From NCBI RefSeq assembly GCF_002307475.1, contig NZ_NTMH01000030.1, positions 62,001-126,000 of the forward strand: a stretch of 64,000 bases of DNA. Direction: 5' to 3'. The notes beneath the pieces were generated by a model. The model made no database searches, was not told the origin of the DNA, and was given only the letters and a program-made list of their open reading frames with translations. The stretch comes from Pantoea allii (GTDB lineage Bacteria > Pseudomonadota > Gammaproteobacteria > Enterobacterales > Enterobacteriaceae). Each line of letters opens with the position of its first letter. Position 1 is the first letter of the stretch. The translations under genes and the position numbers were made by a program. Of this stretch, positions 28,652-35,882 are shown piece by piece.

Positions 28652-29986
28652 TCAGAAGTTCACGTTAGCGCTGATGCCGCCGACAAAGGCATCTTTCACC
28701 TCACTGACGGCGCCCGGCGCCACCACATATTGCAGGTTAGGACGCAGTTGCAACCATTTGGTCAACTGGGCGTTATAGTAAATTTCATAGTTGTATTCCG
28801 CACCCTCCTGAATCGGCAGGTAGGTGGGACTGTTGAAGTCGGTCTGACCGCTGGCGTCATTCTGTTGACGCAGCGCACGGGAATAGGCGCTGTTAACATG
28901 AATGCGCGCCGCACCGACACCTATTTCATCCCGCGGACGCGCATCAAACGGCCCTTTCCAGGTGAAGCTAATGGACTGGTAGTTATCGGTTTTAGCGGTT
29001 TTGTGATCGTTCATGACCGCCTGAATGCTGACGCCCAGGCCGCGGCTGGCATCGCCACCCTGTGCGGTAAGCTGCTGCTGTAACAGCACATAGCCGCCAT
29101 AAGCATGATCTTTTTGCTGGTAAGCGCCATCTTGCCAGCTACCGTAGTTATCGCCATTCGCGGACGAATAGTAGTAGCCGATGCGATAGTTACCCGGCAG
29201 ATTATCTGGCCCGAAAGTCGGTTTCCAGCCCAGTTCGACCGGCACCAGATTGCCTTCTGAGTTGTTGGTATCAAGGCGGAAACCGTCGCCGCGATCGTAG
29301 TTAGCGCGGTTCTGATTGTAGAAACCGACCTGGAAAAATACCTCAGGGGTAAAGTTAATTTTTACCCGTCCGCCCCACTGGGATACCGGCCAGTTAAACC
29401 AGCGATCGCCGCGCCAGTTACCGGCCTGACCGCTGCCGAATGCCAGGTTCTGAAACTTGCTGTCAAAGTTATCAAAGTCTTCCCCGACGGTAACCCGGCC
29501 GGCTTTAACATTGACCGTGTTATCGAACAGACCTTTGCTTAACCAGAACTGCGTCAGTCGCCAGGTCTGACCGCGGCCGTACACTTCCTGCGTGGAGGAG
29601 AGCATCCCGGTGCGGCGATCGGCAACCTGATCGGAGATGTTACGGCCATTACGATCAGTGATGGTCACCTGGAACTGCGTATCCTGCCAGTCGAGGAGCT
29701 TTTGCAGATCGAAATTGGCACCGAATGCCCACTGATCGCTGTAACGCATCGACGTATTGGTATCGGCTCCGCCGCCAAGATTCGCCGCGCTTTCCATGGT
29801 GTAGTTAACGTCGAATTTGATGCCGTCTTGTTCCAGTTGTGTCCGCGAGCCGTTCCAGTCACCGAACATATAGGGGGAATCATAGCTAAAGGCATCGGCG
29901 GCCAGCGCGGAGGCGCTCAGCATCGCAAACATCAGGCTGCCCGCGGCCAGACGAGGCATAAACTGCACTGCTTTTTGAGTATTCAT
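28652..29986 (-). CDS. OprB-type carbohydrate-selective porin
   Basis: This 444-residue outer-membrane porin belongs to the OprB family, which lets glucose and other sugars diffuse inward. The signal peptide AAGSLMFAMLSASALAADAF ends near residue 30. The mature start SPYMFGDWNGSRTQLEQDGIKFDVNYTME is the family hallmark, followed by NPVSQWGGRV-like blocks (here NWPVSQWGGRVKINFTPE) and a C-terminal aromatic ending (ISANVNF). The start at 29986 (MNTQKAVQF) fits the signal peptide. It is transcribed alone and convergent with the heme operon. No sugar dehydrogenase lies next to it here, so its preferred sugar is unknown. Confidence 0.9.
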   Translation of the reverse strand: MNTQKAVQFMPRLAAGSLMFAMLSASALAADAFSYDSPYMFGDWNGSRTQLEQDGIKFDVNYTMESAANLGGGADTNTSMRYSDQWAFGANFDLQKLLDWQDTQFQVTITDRNGRNISDQVADRRTGMLSSTQEVYGRGQTWRLTQFWLSKGLFDNTVNVKAGRVTVGEDFDNFDSKFQNLAFGSGQAGNWRGDRWFNWPVSQWGGRVKINFTPEVFFQVGFYNQNRANYDRGDGFRLDTNNSEGNLVPVELGWKPTFGPDNLPGNYRIGYYYSSANGDNYGSWQDGAYQQKDHAYGGYVLLQQQLTAQGGDASRGLGVSIQAVMNDHKTAKTDNYQSISFTWKGPFDARPRDEIGVGAARIHVNSAYSRALRQQNDASGQTDFNSPTYLPIQEGAEYNYEIYYNAQLTKWLQLRPNLQYVVAPGAVSEVKDAFVGGISANVNF

Positions 29987-30171
29987 GATCGTTATTCTTG
30001 TGTGAATGACAGTAATTGACCGGGCAGAGGATAGTGCTGGTGAAATGTCAGTTTTTGCAAATCCGTGCGTATATAACCTCAAAACAATAAACGATTAACG
30101 CAATTGTGACAGGTCTCTCTGAACGAATATGTTTTTAACAGAAAAGGCATTTAATGCGAGGAAGCATAAAA

Positions 30172-30196
30172 AAAGGGATGCCGTAGCATCCCCTTT
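30172..30196 (-). terminator. Terminator after the aldo/keto reductase gene
   Basis: GGGATGC/GCATCCC stem with a 4-base loop. Read on the minus strand it is followed by eight T residues, and it lies directly after the reductase stop at 30200. Confidence 0.85.
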
Positions 30197-30199
30197 GAC

Positions 30200-31162
30200 T
30201 CAGGCCTTGCTGGCGCGGGAAAGCTCTTCGATTTCTTGCTTACTTAACATCAGTTCCGTGGCCTTGACCAGTTCATCGAGCTGTTGCAGTGAGGTGGCGC
30301 TGACAATCGGTGCCGTAATGCCTGGACGCGCAATCAGCCAGGCCAGAGCGACCTGCGTGGCCGAGGCATCATGTGAGGCGGCCACGTCTTCTAACGCCTC
30401 AACGATGCGCAGGCCGCGTTCATTCAGGTATTTATCTACAATCCCTTGGCCGCGCTGACTCTTGGCGGCATCCTGCGGTTTCTTGTATTTACCGCTCAGA
30501 AAGCCGCTGGCGAGGGCGTAGTAGTTGATGACGCCAAGATGATTGTCGCGGGCGACCTGCTCCAGCTCACTTTCATAGCCTTCACGGTCATAAAGGTTGT
30601 ATTCCGGTTGCAGGGTTTCATAGCGCGCCAGCCCCTGCTGCTTGCTGATGTCCAGCGCCTCCTGTAACCGCGTCGCGCTGTAATTGGAGGCACCGATGGC
30701 CCGCACTTTGCCGGCTTTAATCAGCGCATCGAAGGCATTAAGCGTATCAGCCAGCGGGGTGGATTCGTCGTCACGGTGTGCCTGGTACAGATCGATCACA
30801 TCCGTTTGCAGGCGGCGCAGTGAATCCTCCACAGCCTGGTGGATATAGTCAGGTTTCAGCCCCTTTTTATCCGGTGACATTTCGATACCGACTTTGGTTG
30901 CCAGGACGATCTTGTCGCGCTTACCGCTTTTTTTCAGCCACTTGCCGATAATGGTTTCTGACTCACCGCCTTGATTGCCGGGCGCCCAGCGCGAATACAC
31001 GTCTGCGGTATCGATAAAGAACAGACCTTTTTCTACCAGCGCGTCGAGCAGGGAAAACGAGGTTTTCTCGTCAACCGTCCAGCCAAAGACGTTGCCGCCA
31101 AAAGTCAGAAGCGGCACGTTAATACCACTGTTGCCGAGCTGGCGGGTTTTAAGCTGCGTCAT
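30200..31162 (-). CDS. Aldo/keto reductase
   Basis: This 320-residue NADPH-dependent oxidoreductase is of the (beta/alpha)8 aldo/keto reductase superfamily. The catalytic tetrad is visible: Asp and Tyr in FIDTADVYS (near residues 51-56), Lys in LATKVG (near residue 88) and His in YQAHRDD (near residue 130). NADPH-binding GASNYSATRL and a late APIVSATSLQQLDEL agree with the YajO/YghZ-like group. The substrate (aldehyde or ketone) cannot be told. It is monocistronic by its flanking terminator and lies divergent from the xylanase gene. Confidence 0.92.
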   Translation of the reverse strand: MTQLKTRQLGNSGINVPLLTFGGNVFGWTVDEKTSFSLLDALVEKGLFFIDTADVYSRWAPGNQGGESETIIGKWLKKSGKRDKIVLATKVGIEMSPDKKGLKPDYIHQAVEDSLRRLQTDVIDLYQAHRDDESTPLADTLNAFDALIKAGKVRAIGASNYSATRLQEALDISKQQGLARYETLQPEYNLYDREGYESELEQVARDNHLGVINYYALASGFLSGKYKKPQDAAKSQRGQGIVDKYLNERGLRIVEALEDVAASHDASATQVALAWLIARPGITAPIVSATSLQQLDELVKATELMLSKQEIEELSRASKA

Positions 31163-31569
31163 AGCATTCTCCTTGGTTAAACGAATCAGGTATGCCTTTC
31201 AGCTTAGCAAAGGAAAATCCCCGTTATTTAATTCTGGTTATCAACCTGTGCGGCAGGCTAATGCAATGCGCCCGTGAGGCAATTGATGACACCGCCTTTT
31301 TTGCCTGTTTCAGGCAGAGATGATGACGTGTATTCCTGTCACTTTTTTCTTGATGGACCTGAAGACAGGGAACGCGATGACGACCGGTTGGGTGGGCCGC
31401 ATTGTTATCAGACGGGATCTCAGGCTCATGGCTTTTTTACAGTCTGAAACGCATCTTAACCTCAATGCAAACAATCCCGGCAGACGGCGAGGTGGGTTGA
31501 GGCTATAAAAAGTGAGGGCAGGACAACCGTGCCCATAATGTGATGCATTGGGCATCTGGAGGCGTCGTC
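31163..31569. other. Divergent intergenic region, reductase/xylanase (407 bases)
   Basis: No gene is recognised here. It must hold the promoters of the aldo/keto reductase (minus) and xylanase (plus). Short open frames occur on both strands but have no ribosome binding sites or family resemblance. Confidence 0.5.
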
Positions 31570-32688
31570 GTGCTGCGTAAAACTGCTTTCATGTCGTCAA
31601 ACCGACGTGGGTTTCTAAAAAACAGCGCCGCGCTCATGCTGGGTGCCGCGCTGCCGCTACCTGTTTTGGCGTCTTCTGCGCCTTTTCCCGCCTTAAAAAC
31701 CGTTGCCGCCCGCCGTCATCTGTTGTTTGGCTTTGCCGTCAGGCCCGACAGTCTGCAATCCGATGCGCGCTATCGGCAGTTTGTCGCGAGTCAGGCGAGC
31801 ATTATCGTCCCGGAAAACGCACTAAAATGGATTGCCGTCCATCCCGCGCGCGATCGCTACGATTTCACCGGCCCTGATGCTATCGCCGCCTTTGCCCGCG
31901 AGCAGGGGATATTGCTTCGCGGGCACACGTTCTGCTGGCATCGCGCCCTTCCTGGCTGGGTTCAGGATATTGCCGATCCGACCGAACTGGAAAAGGTACT
32001 CAGGCAGCATATTTCCACCGTTGCGGGCCGCTATCGTGGGCAGATACAAAGTTGGGACGTGGCTAACGAAATCATCAATCCCGCCGACGGACAACCCGGC
32101 GGATGGCGCAACAGTTTCTGGTATCAGCGGCTTGGCACGCGGTATATGGATATTGCCTGCGAGGCGCTGCATCAGGCCGATCCCCATGCGGTAATCTGCT
32201 ACAACGATTACGGGCTTGAAAGCGACGATGCCAATGGGCAGCGAAAACGGGCGGCGGTACTGGCGATGCTGCGCGACTTACAGTCCAGACATATTCCGAT
32301 TGGCGCGCTCGGCATCCAGTCTCATCTCAAAGCCGGTCCCCATCCCGCTTTTGGGCCGGGGCTGGCGGCATTTATTCGCGACGTGAAATCGCTTGGCCTG
32401 AAGGTGTACATCACCGAACTGGACGTGGATGACAGCAGCGTGCCGATGGGGAGCCGACTGATGGCGGTTGCCGGTCTGTATAAACGCTATCTTTCGCTGG
32501 TTCTGGAGGCGGGCGTTGCCGCTATTTTAACGTGGGGCGTTTGGGACACGCCGCACCGCACGGCTGCGACACCGAAGGCGGGGGACGCGCTGGCGACCGG
32601 GCCACTGCTGTTTGGTAAAGACGGCAGCATTAAAGAGGCCAGTTGGGCGGCGCTTCATGTACTGCGCGAATCACTTCAACACGGGTGA
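31570..32688 (+). CDS. Tat-exported endo-1,4-beta-xylanase, glycoside hydrolase family 10
   Basis: This 372-residue secreted enzyme cleaves internal beta-1,4 bonds of xylan. The N terminus has a twin-arginine signal (SNRRGFLKNSAALMLGAALPLPVLASSAP). The GH10 domain follows: PENALKW, RGHTFCWHRALPGW, the acid/base Glu in SWDVANEI, GIQSHL, and the nucleophile Glu in YITELDVDD, ending with FGKDGSIKEASWAAL. I chose GTG at 31570 because GGAGG sits 7 bases upstream; an ATG at 31591 would also retain the Tat motif. GH10 enzymes are uncommon in enterobacteria and point to contact with plant cell walls. Confidence 0.92.
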   Translation: MLRKTAFMSSNRRGFLKNSAALMLGAALPLPVLASSAPFPALKTVAARRHLLFGFAVRPDSLQSDARYRQFVASQASIIVPENALKWIAVHPARDRYDFTGPDAIAAFAREQGILLRGHTFCWHRALPGWVQDIADPTELEKVLRQHISTVAGRYRGQIQSWDVANEIINPADGQPGGWRNSFWYQRLGTRYMDIACEALHQADPHAVICYNDYGLESDDANGQRKRAAVLAMLRDLQSRHIPIGALGIQSHLKAGPHPAFGPGLAAFIRDVKSLGLKVYITELDVDDSSVPMGSRLMAVAGLYKRYLSLVLEAGVAAILTWGVWDTPHRTAATPKAGDALATGPLLFGKDGSIKEASWAALHVLRESLQHG

Positions 32689-32752
32689 CGCGCGTGCGGC
32701 TATCCACTGGCGATAGCGCAGCGGCGTCATCTCTATCATCTGATGAGAGGCT

Positions 32753-32784
32753 TAGCCGCAGAGCGGAACCTTGCTCTGCGGCTA
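32753..32784 (-). terminator. Terminator-like hairpin after the second chemoreceptor
   Basis: A perfect 12-bp stem TAGCCGCAGAGC/GCTCTGCGGCTA with an 8-base loop lies 5 bases beyond the chemoreceptor stop. The U-tract is weak on either strand. Confidence 0.65.
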
Positions 32785-32789
32785 TGCAA

Positions 32790-34451
32790 TCAGAAGGACT
32801 GCCAGTTTTCTGCTGACAGGTCAGCGCTAGTGCTCTCCGCTAAAGGCTTCTTCAGCGATGGCTTACGCAGCACATTCTGACCTGCGGCCGGGGTTCTGCC
32901 TGTGTTAAACACCGCTACCGACTGGCGTAACTGCGTTGCCTGATCCTCTAGCGAGGCAGCGGCACTGGCCGACTCTTCAACCAGCGCGGCGTTTTGCTGC
33001 GTGACGCCATCCATTTCAGACACCGCTTTACTCACCTGCTCAATGCCGCGCGTCTGCTCGGCTGAGGCGGAGGCAATCTCTGCCATGAGCTGCGTAACGC
33101 TGTTAACGGAATTCACAATACTGCCCATCACATCGCCTGCTTCTGAGGCGTGCGTCGAACCACTGTTTACGCGCTGCGTGGACTGGTCAATCAGCGTGCG
33201 TATTTCCTGGGCCGCACTGGCGCTGCGACCGGCCAGAGAACGCACTTCACCGGCCACCACAGCAAAACCTCGTCCCTGTTCGCCGGCACGCGCGGCTTCC
33301 ACTGCGGCGTTAAGCGCCAGGATATTGGTCTGGAAGGCGATGCTGTCAATAATGCCAATAATGCTGGCGATCTGTTTTGAGCTTTCACTTATCTGTTCAA
33401 TGTTGGCAATCACCTTCGCGACGATTTGCCCACCCTGCGAGGCCATTACGGAGGCATCTTTCGCCATGGTGGTTGCCTGCTGAGCATTTTCCGCGTTCAG
33501 TTTTACCGTTGAGGTGAGCTGCTCCATGCTGGCTGCGGTTTCCTCAAGGGCTGCCGCCTGTTGTTCGGTGCGCGAGGAGAGATCGGTACTGCCGGCAGAA
33601 ACTTCTGCCGCGCCGGTAAAAATGGACTGCGTGGCATCATCCACAGAGCGGATGGTGACAACCAGCGCACTGCGCATCTCTTCGAGCTGGCGAAGCAGTC
33701 TGCCGGTTTCGTTTTGACTCTCACTGGCGATCTCCTGGGTCAGATCACCGGCAGAGATAGCACGCATGTAATCAGTGGCCATGCTCAGCGGTTTCAGCAG
33801 CAGGGTTCTCAGACCGGCCCAAACAGTTGCAACGGTGACAAGAGCAATGATCGCGATAATCAGCAACGTCCACAGCATATTGCTGTAGTTGCTATCGTTT
33901 TCAGCGGCGATCTGCTTCATTAACTGGTAGTTGGCACTGCGCCATGTCTGATAAGCCTTATCCAGATTATCCTGAGCTTCCTGCGCATCAAGATTCCCGT
34001 AACCCTGATAATTATTATTTTTCAGAAAGTCTACTGAGGCGAGCATTGTCTCGTGCATCTTGTTGTAAGCCGCCTCGACATTTTTTGTCACCTCAGCATG
34101 CTGACCCGGTAATGCGGGTGCGGTCTTATAAGCCTGGAAATACTCATCAGCTTTATCGGCGGACTGCTTCGCCACCTCCAGCAACTTGGCAATAGACGCC
34201 AGTGATGCGGGATCTTTCTGGTTTTTAAGAAAGCGGATCGCCACGCGACTGATCGTCACGCGCGTCTTGATCAGCGTCTGAACGCTGTCGCTGAGTTGTT
34301 GTTGTTGCAGCGTAAGTTGTTCCGTGTGCGAAAAATTGCGACCGGCCTGGCTGACAGAGGAATAGAAAAGAAAGCCCGTAATGGTCAATAGCGCACTAAA
34401 AAGAAATAACACGGCAACAATACCCGTCGTGATTTTAAGGTTTTTAAGCAT
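32790..34451 (-). CDS. Methyl-accepting chemotaxis protein (Tsr-like)
   Basis: This 553-residue inner-membrane chemoreceptor is exactly as long as the receptor at 4382-6043. The first membrane segment is GIVAVLFLFSALLTITGFLFY (residues about 10-30). A Tar-type four-helix periplasmic domain follows. The second segment is LWTLLIIAIIALVTVATVWAGL (near residues 190-211), followed by HAMP and the signalling coiled coil with [21 protein letters not shown]. The C-terminal ENWQSF is a CheR/CheB tether variant. A sigma-28 type promoter candidate lies 32 bases upstream of the start. Ligand unknown. No che or fla genes are near. Confidence 0.94.
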   Translation of the reverse strand: MLKNLKITTGIVAVLFLFSALLTITGFLFYSSVSQAGRNFSHTEQLTLQQQQLSDSVQTLIKTRVTISRVAIRFLKNQKDPASLASIAKLLEVAKQSADKADEYFQAYKTAPALPGQHAEVTKNVEAAYNKMHETMLASVDFLKNNNYQGYGNLDAQEAQDNLDKAYQTWRSANYQLMKQIAAENDSNYSNMLWTLLIIAIIALVTVATVWAGLRTLLLKPLSMATDYMRAISAGDLTQEIASESQNETGRLLRQLEEMRSALVVTIRSVDDATQSIFTGAAEVSAGSTDLSSRTEQQAAALEETAASMEQLTSTVKLNAENAQQATTMAKDASVMASQGGQIVAKVIANIEQISESSKQIASIIGIIDSIAFQTNILALNAAVEAARAGEQGRGFAVVAGEVRSLAGRSASAAQEIRTLIDQSTQRVNSGSTHASEAGDVMGSIVNSVNSVTQLMAEIASASAEQTRGIEQVSKAVSEMDGVTQQNAALVEESASAAASLEDQATQLRQSVAVFNTGRTPAAGQNVLRKPSLKKPLAESTSADLSAENWQSF

Positions 34452-34482
34452 TGCAGTAATCCCGGTAAAAGGTGATACAGGT

Positions 34483-34509
34483 ATATCGGTATTAAAATGA
34501 TTAGCTTAA
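34483..34509 (-). promoter_or_regulatory. Sigma-28 type promoter candidate for the Tsr-like receptor
   Basis: Read on the minus strand, TTAAGCTA, 11 bases, ACCGATAT. This matches the sigma-28 consensus TAAAGTTT-11-GCCGATAA at 5/8 and 6/8 positions with exact spacing, just upstream of the receptor start at 34451. It is weaker than the copy at 4306. Confidence 0.5.
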
Positions 34510-34921
34510 TAGTGACGCGGTAAATAATGTGATCTATGACAGTAACTAAGAAATAAAAGCGGCTTTTCTGAAGAGAGAAGCTGTTCGCGAGCCCTTGGGG
34601 GACATCGCCTCAATGATAAAAGGCAGCGCGGCTAAAATGTACCATCAGATACATTATTGTGATCTGACAATAATAAAAAGGTCCACGGGTTGCGCCCATG
34701 CGTCGTTATTGTTGCACAACAGAGGCATTTATTTTCATGCGAATATAATAACGCTTTGAAATAATAAGAATGAAAACATGATGCCCGGCGCTTTTCTCTC
34801 ACTGGCGTTATTCGTGCAAGCGATGCAGAGGTTAGCGGATGTCAGACTTTATGGCGCAGTGGAGGGCGAAAAATATTCTGCAAGGCTGCCGCGCGGGCGA
34901 ATGCAGTTTATGACAGGCATT
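34510..34921. other. Gene-free stretch between chemoreceptor and cold-shock gene
   Basis: About 410 bases, AT-rich in parts. No gene is recognised. An open frame on the plus strand (34778-35005) runs straight through a terminator hairpin and is not credible. Confidence 0.5.
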
Positions 34922-34949
34922 AAAAAACCCGCACAAGGCGGGTTTTTTT
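34922..34949. terminator. Bidirectional terminator downstream of the cold-shock gene
   Basis: AAAAAACCCGC, a 4-base loop, GGCGGGTTTTTTT: a compact GC stem flanked by A and T runs on both sides. It lies about 70 bases past the cold-shock gene stop. Confidence 0.85.
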
Positions 34950-35017
34950 CACAACGACTTAACTGCTCAGGCTGTTGCCATCATCGCTATCGTAAGCAGT
35001 CGTGAGGGCGTCAGTTG

Positions 35018-35230
35018 TTACAGTGCAACAACATTGCCAGCTGAAGGACCTTTAGGGCCGTTCTCGATTGAGAACTCCACTTTCTGGCCTTCATCTAAAG
35101 TTTTAAAATCGCTGCTCTGGATAGCAGAGAAATGTACGAATACATCTTTGCTTCCGTCCTGAGGAGAAATAAAGCCGAAGCCTTTATCAGCGTTAAACCA
35201 TTTTACTAAACCAGTCATTTTAGTCGACAT
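35018..35230 (-). CDS. CspA-family cold shock protein
   Basis: This 70-residue single cold-shock domain binds RNA or single-stranded DNA. The RNP1 motif KGFGFI and RNP2 motif DVFVHFSAI are intact, and the opening [23 protein letters not shown] is closest to E. coli CspA/CspG rather than CspE. The start at 35230 has AAGGA 8 bases upstream. It has a long upstream region (more than 150 bases), as cold-induced csp genes do, and in this case that region contains an open leader frame overlapping the start (see 35220-35384). The CspA paralogue cannot be named with certainty. Confidence 0.93.
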   Translation of the reverse strand: MSTKMTGLVKWFNADKGFGFISPQDGSKDVFVHFSAIQSSDFKTLDEGQKVEFSIENGPKGPSAGNVVAL

Positions 35231-35384
35231 AAGAGGTGTCCTTTTCATTTTTGAGCCACACAAGGTGACGAAGATGGCCTGTTTTGCAGATTTTACTTAT
35301 TGGGCACTTAGGAGGAGGCTCATGAAGAAGGGCATCTGGGAATGACGCTTGAACTGAGGACTGCTTTACTAAAACTGCTTTCAT
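35220..35384 (-). CDS. Possible leader reading frame overlapping the cold-shock gene start
   Basis: A 54-codon frame starts with ATG at 35384 ([12 protein letters not shown]) and ends with TAA at 35220, 11 bases inside the cold-shock gene. It contains the cold-shock gene's ribosome binding site, so its translation would affect the csp start. It has no strong ribosome binding site of its own and I do not recognise the peptide. It may be a real leader peptide or just chance openness of the long 5' untranslated region. Confidence 0.25.
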   Translation of the reverse strand: MKAVLVKQSSVQASFPDALLHEPPPKCPISKICKTGHLRHLVWLKNEKDTSYVD

Positions 35385-35600
35385 AAGGTCTGTGTTCCAA
35401 ACCGATGTCGCTACACTATAGAGGTTGAACTTATTAAGCAAGGTTTAATTTTATTTAAGTCATAAAGGCCAGACAGCCGGTTCGAAACCCCGGACAGCTG
35501 TTTATCCCGGCGGCGGCCGGTCAGGGGTTTTTGCCTTGCGGTAAGTCGTCACAACCCTTTCTCCGTTTCCTTGCGTTTCTCCCCATCCAGATCAAGAAAC

Positions 35601-35619
35601 AAGAATAGTTATCATTTGT
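35601..35619. promoter_or_regulatory. Fur-box-like site upstream of feoA
   Basis: AAGAATAGTTATCATTTGT matches the 19-base Fur consensus at 11 positions, with a well-kept core (ATCATT). It lies about 40 bases upstream of feoA, where Fur acts in other enterobacteria. Confidence 0.55.
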
Positions 35620-35657
35620 ATAATTTGCGTTCTGTTGTTACTGGATCGAATAAGGCT

Positions 35658-35882
35658 ATGCAAATAAAACCACGCACGACCTATCGTATTGGGGGATACC
35701 AACATTCCATTCATCCCGCCTGGCGGCAAAAGCTGCTAACCATGGGAATGCTGCCCGGCACGTTGATTGAGGTGGTTCGCGTAGCGCCGTTGGGCGATCC
35801 GGTGCAAATCCGTACGCGCCGCGTCAACCTTGCGGTAAGGCAGCGGGATCTGGCTGCCGTGATGCTTGAAGAAATAGACTGA
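35658..35882 (+). CDS. feoA: Ferrous iron transport protein FeoA
   Basis: This 74-residue SH3-like FeoA-fold protein assists FeoB. The region WRQKLLTMGMLPGTLIEVVRVAPLGDPVQIRTRRVNLAVRQRD shows the family's typical GMLPGT and PLGDP turns. The start at 35658 has TAAGG just upstream and gives the normal length; a longer open frame upstream runs through the promoter region. The TGA overlaps the feoB ATG by one base (TGATG), a classic coupled arrangement. Confidence 0.95.
   Translation: MQIKPRTTYRIGGYQHSIHPAWRQKLLTMGMLPGTLIEVVRVAPLGDPVQIRTRRVNLAVRQRDLAAVMLEEID

Noticed and set aside
34778..35005. Plus-strand 75-codon frame between the chemoreceptor and cold-shock gene
   Set aside because: It reads through a strong bidirectional terminator (34922-34949), has no ribosome binding site of note and no family resemblance.
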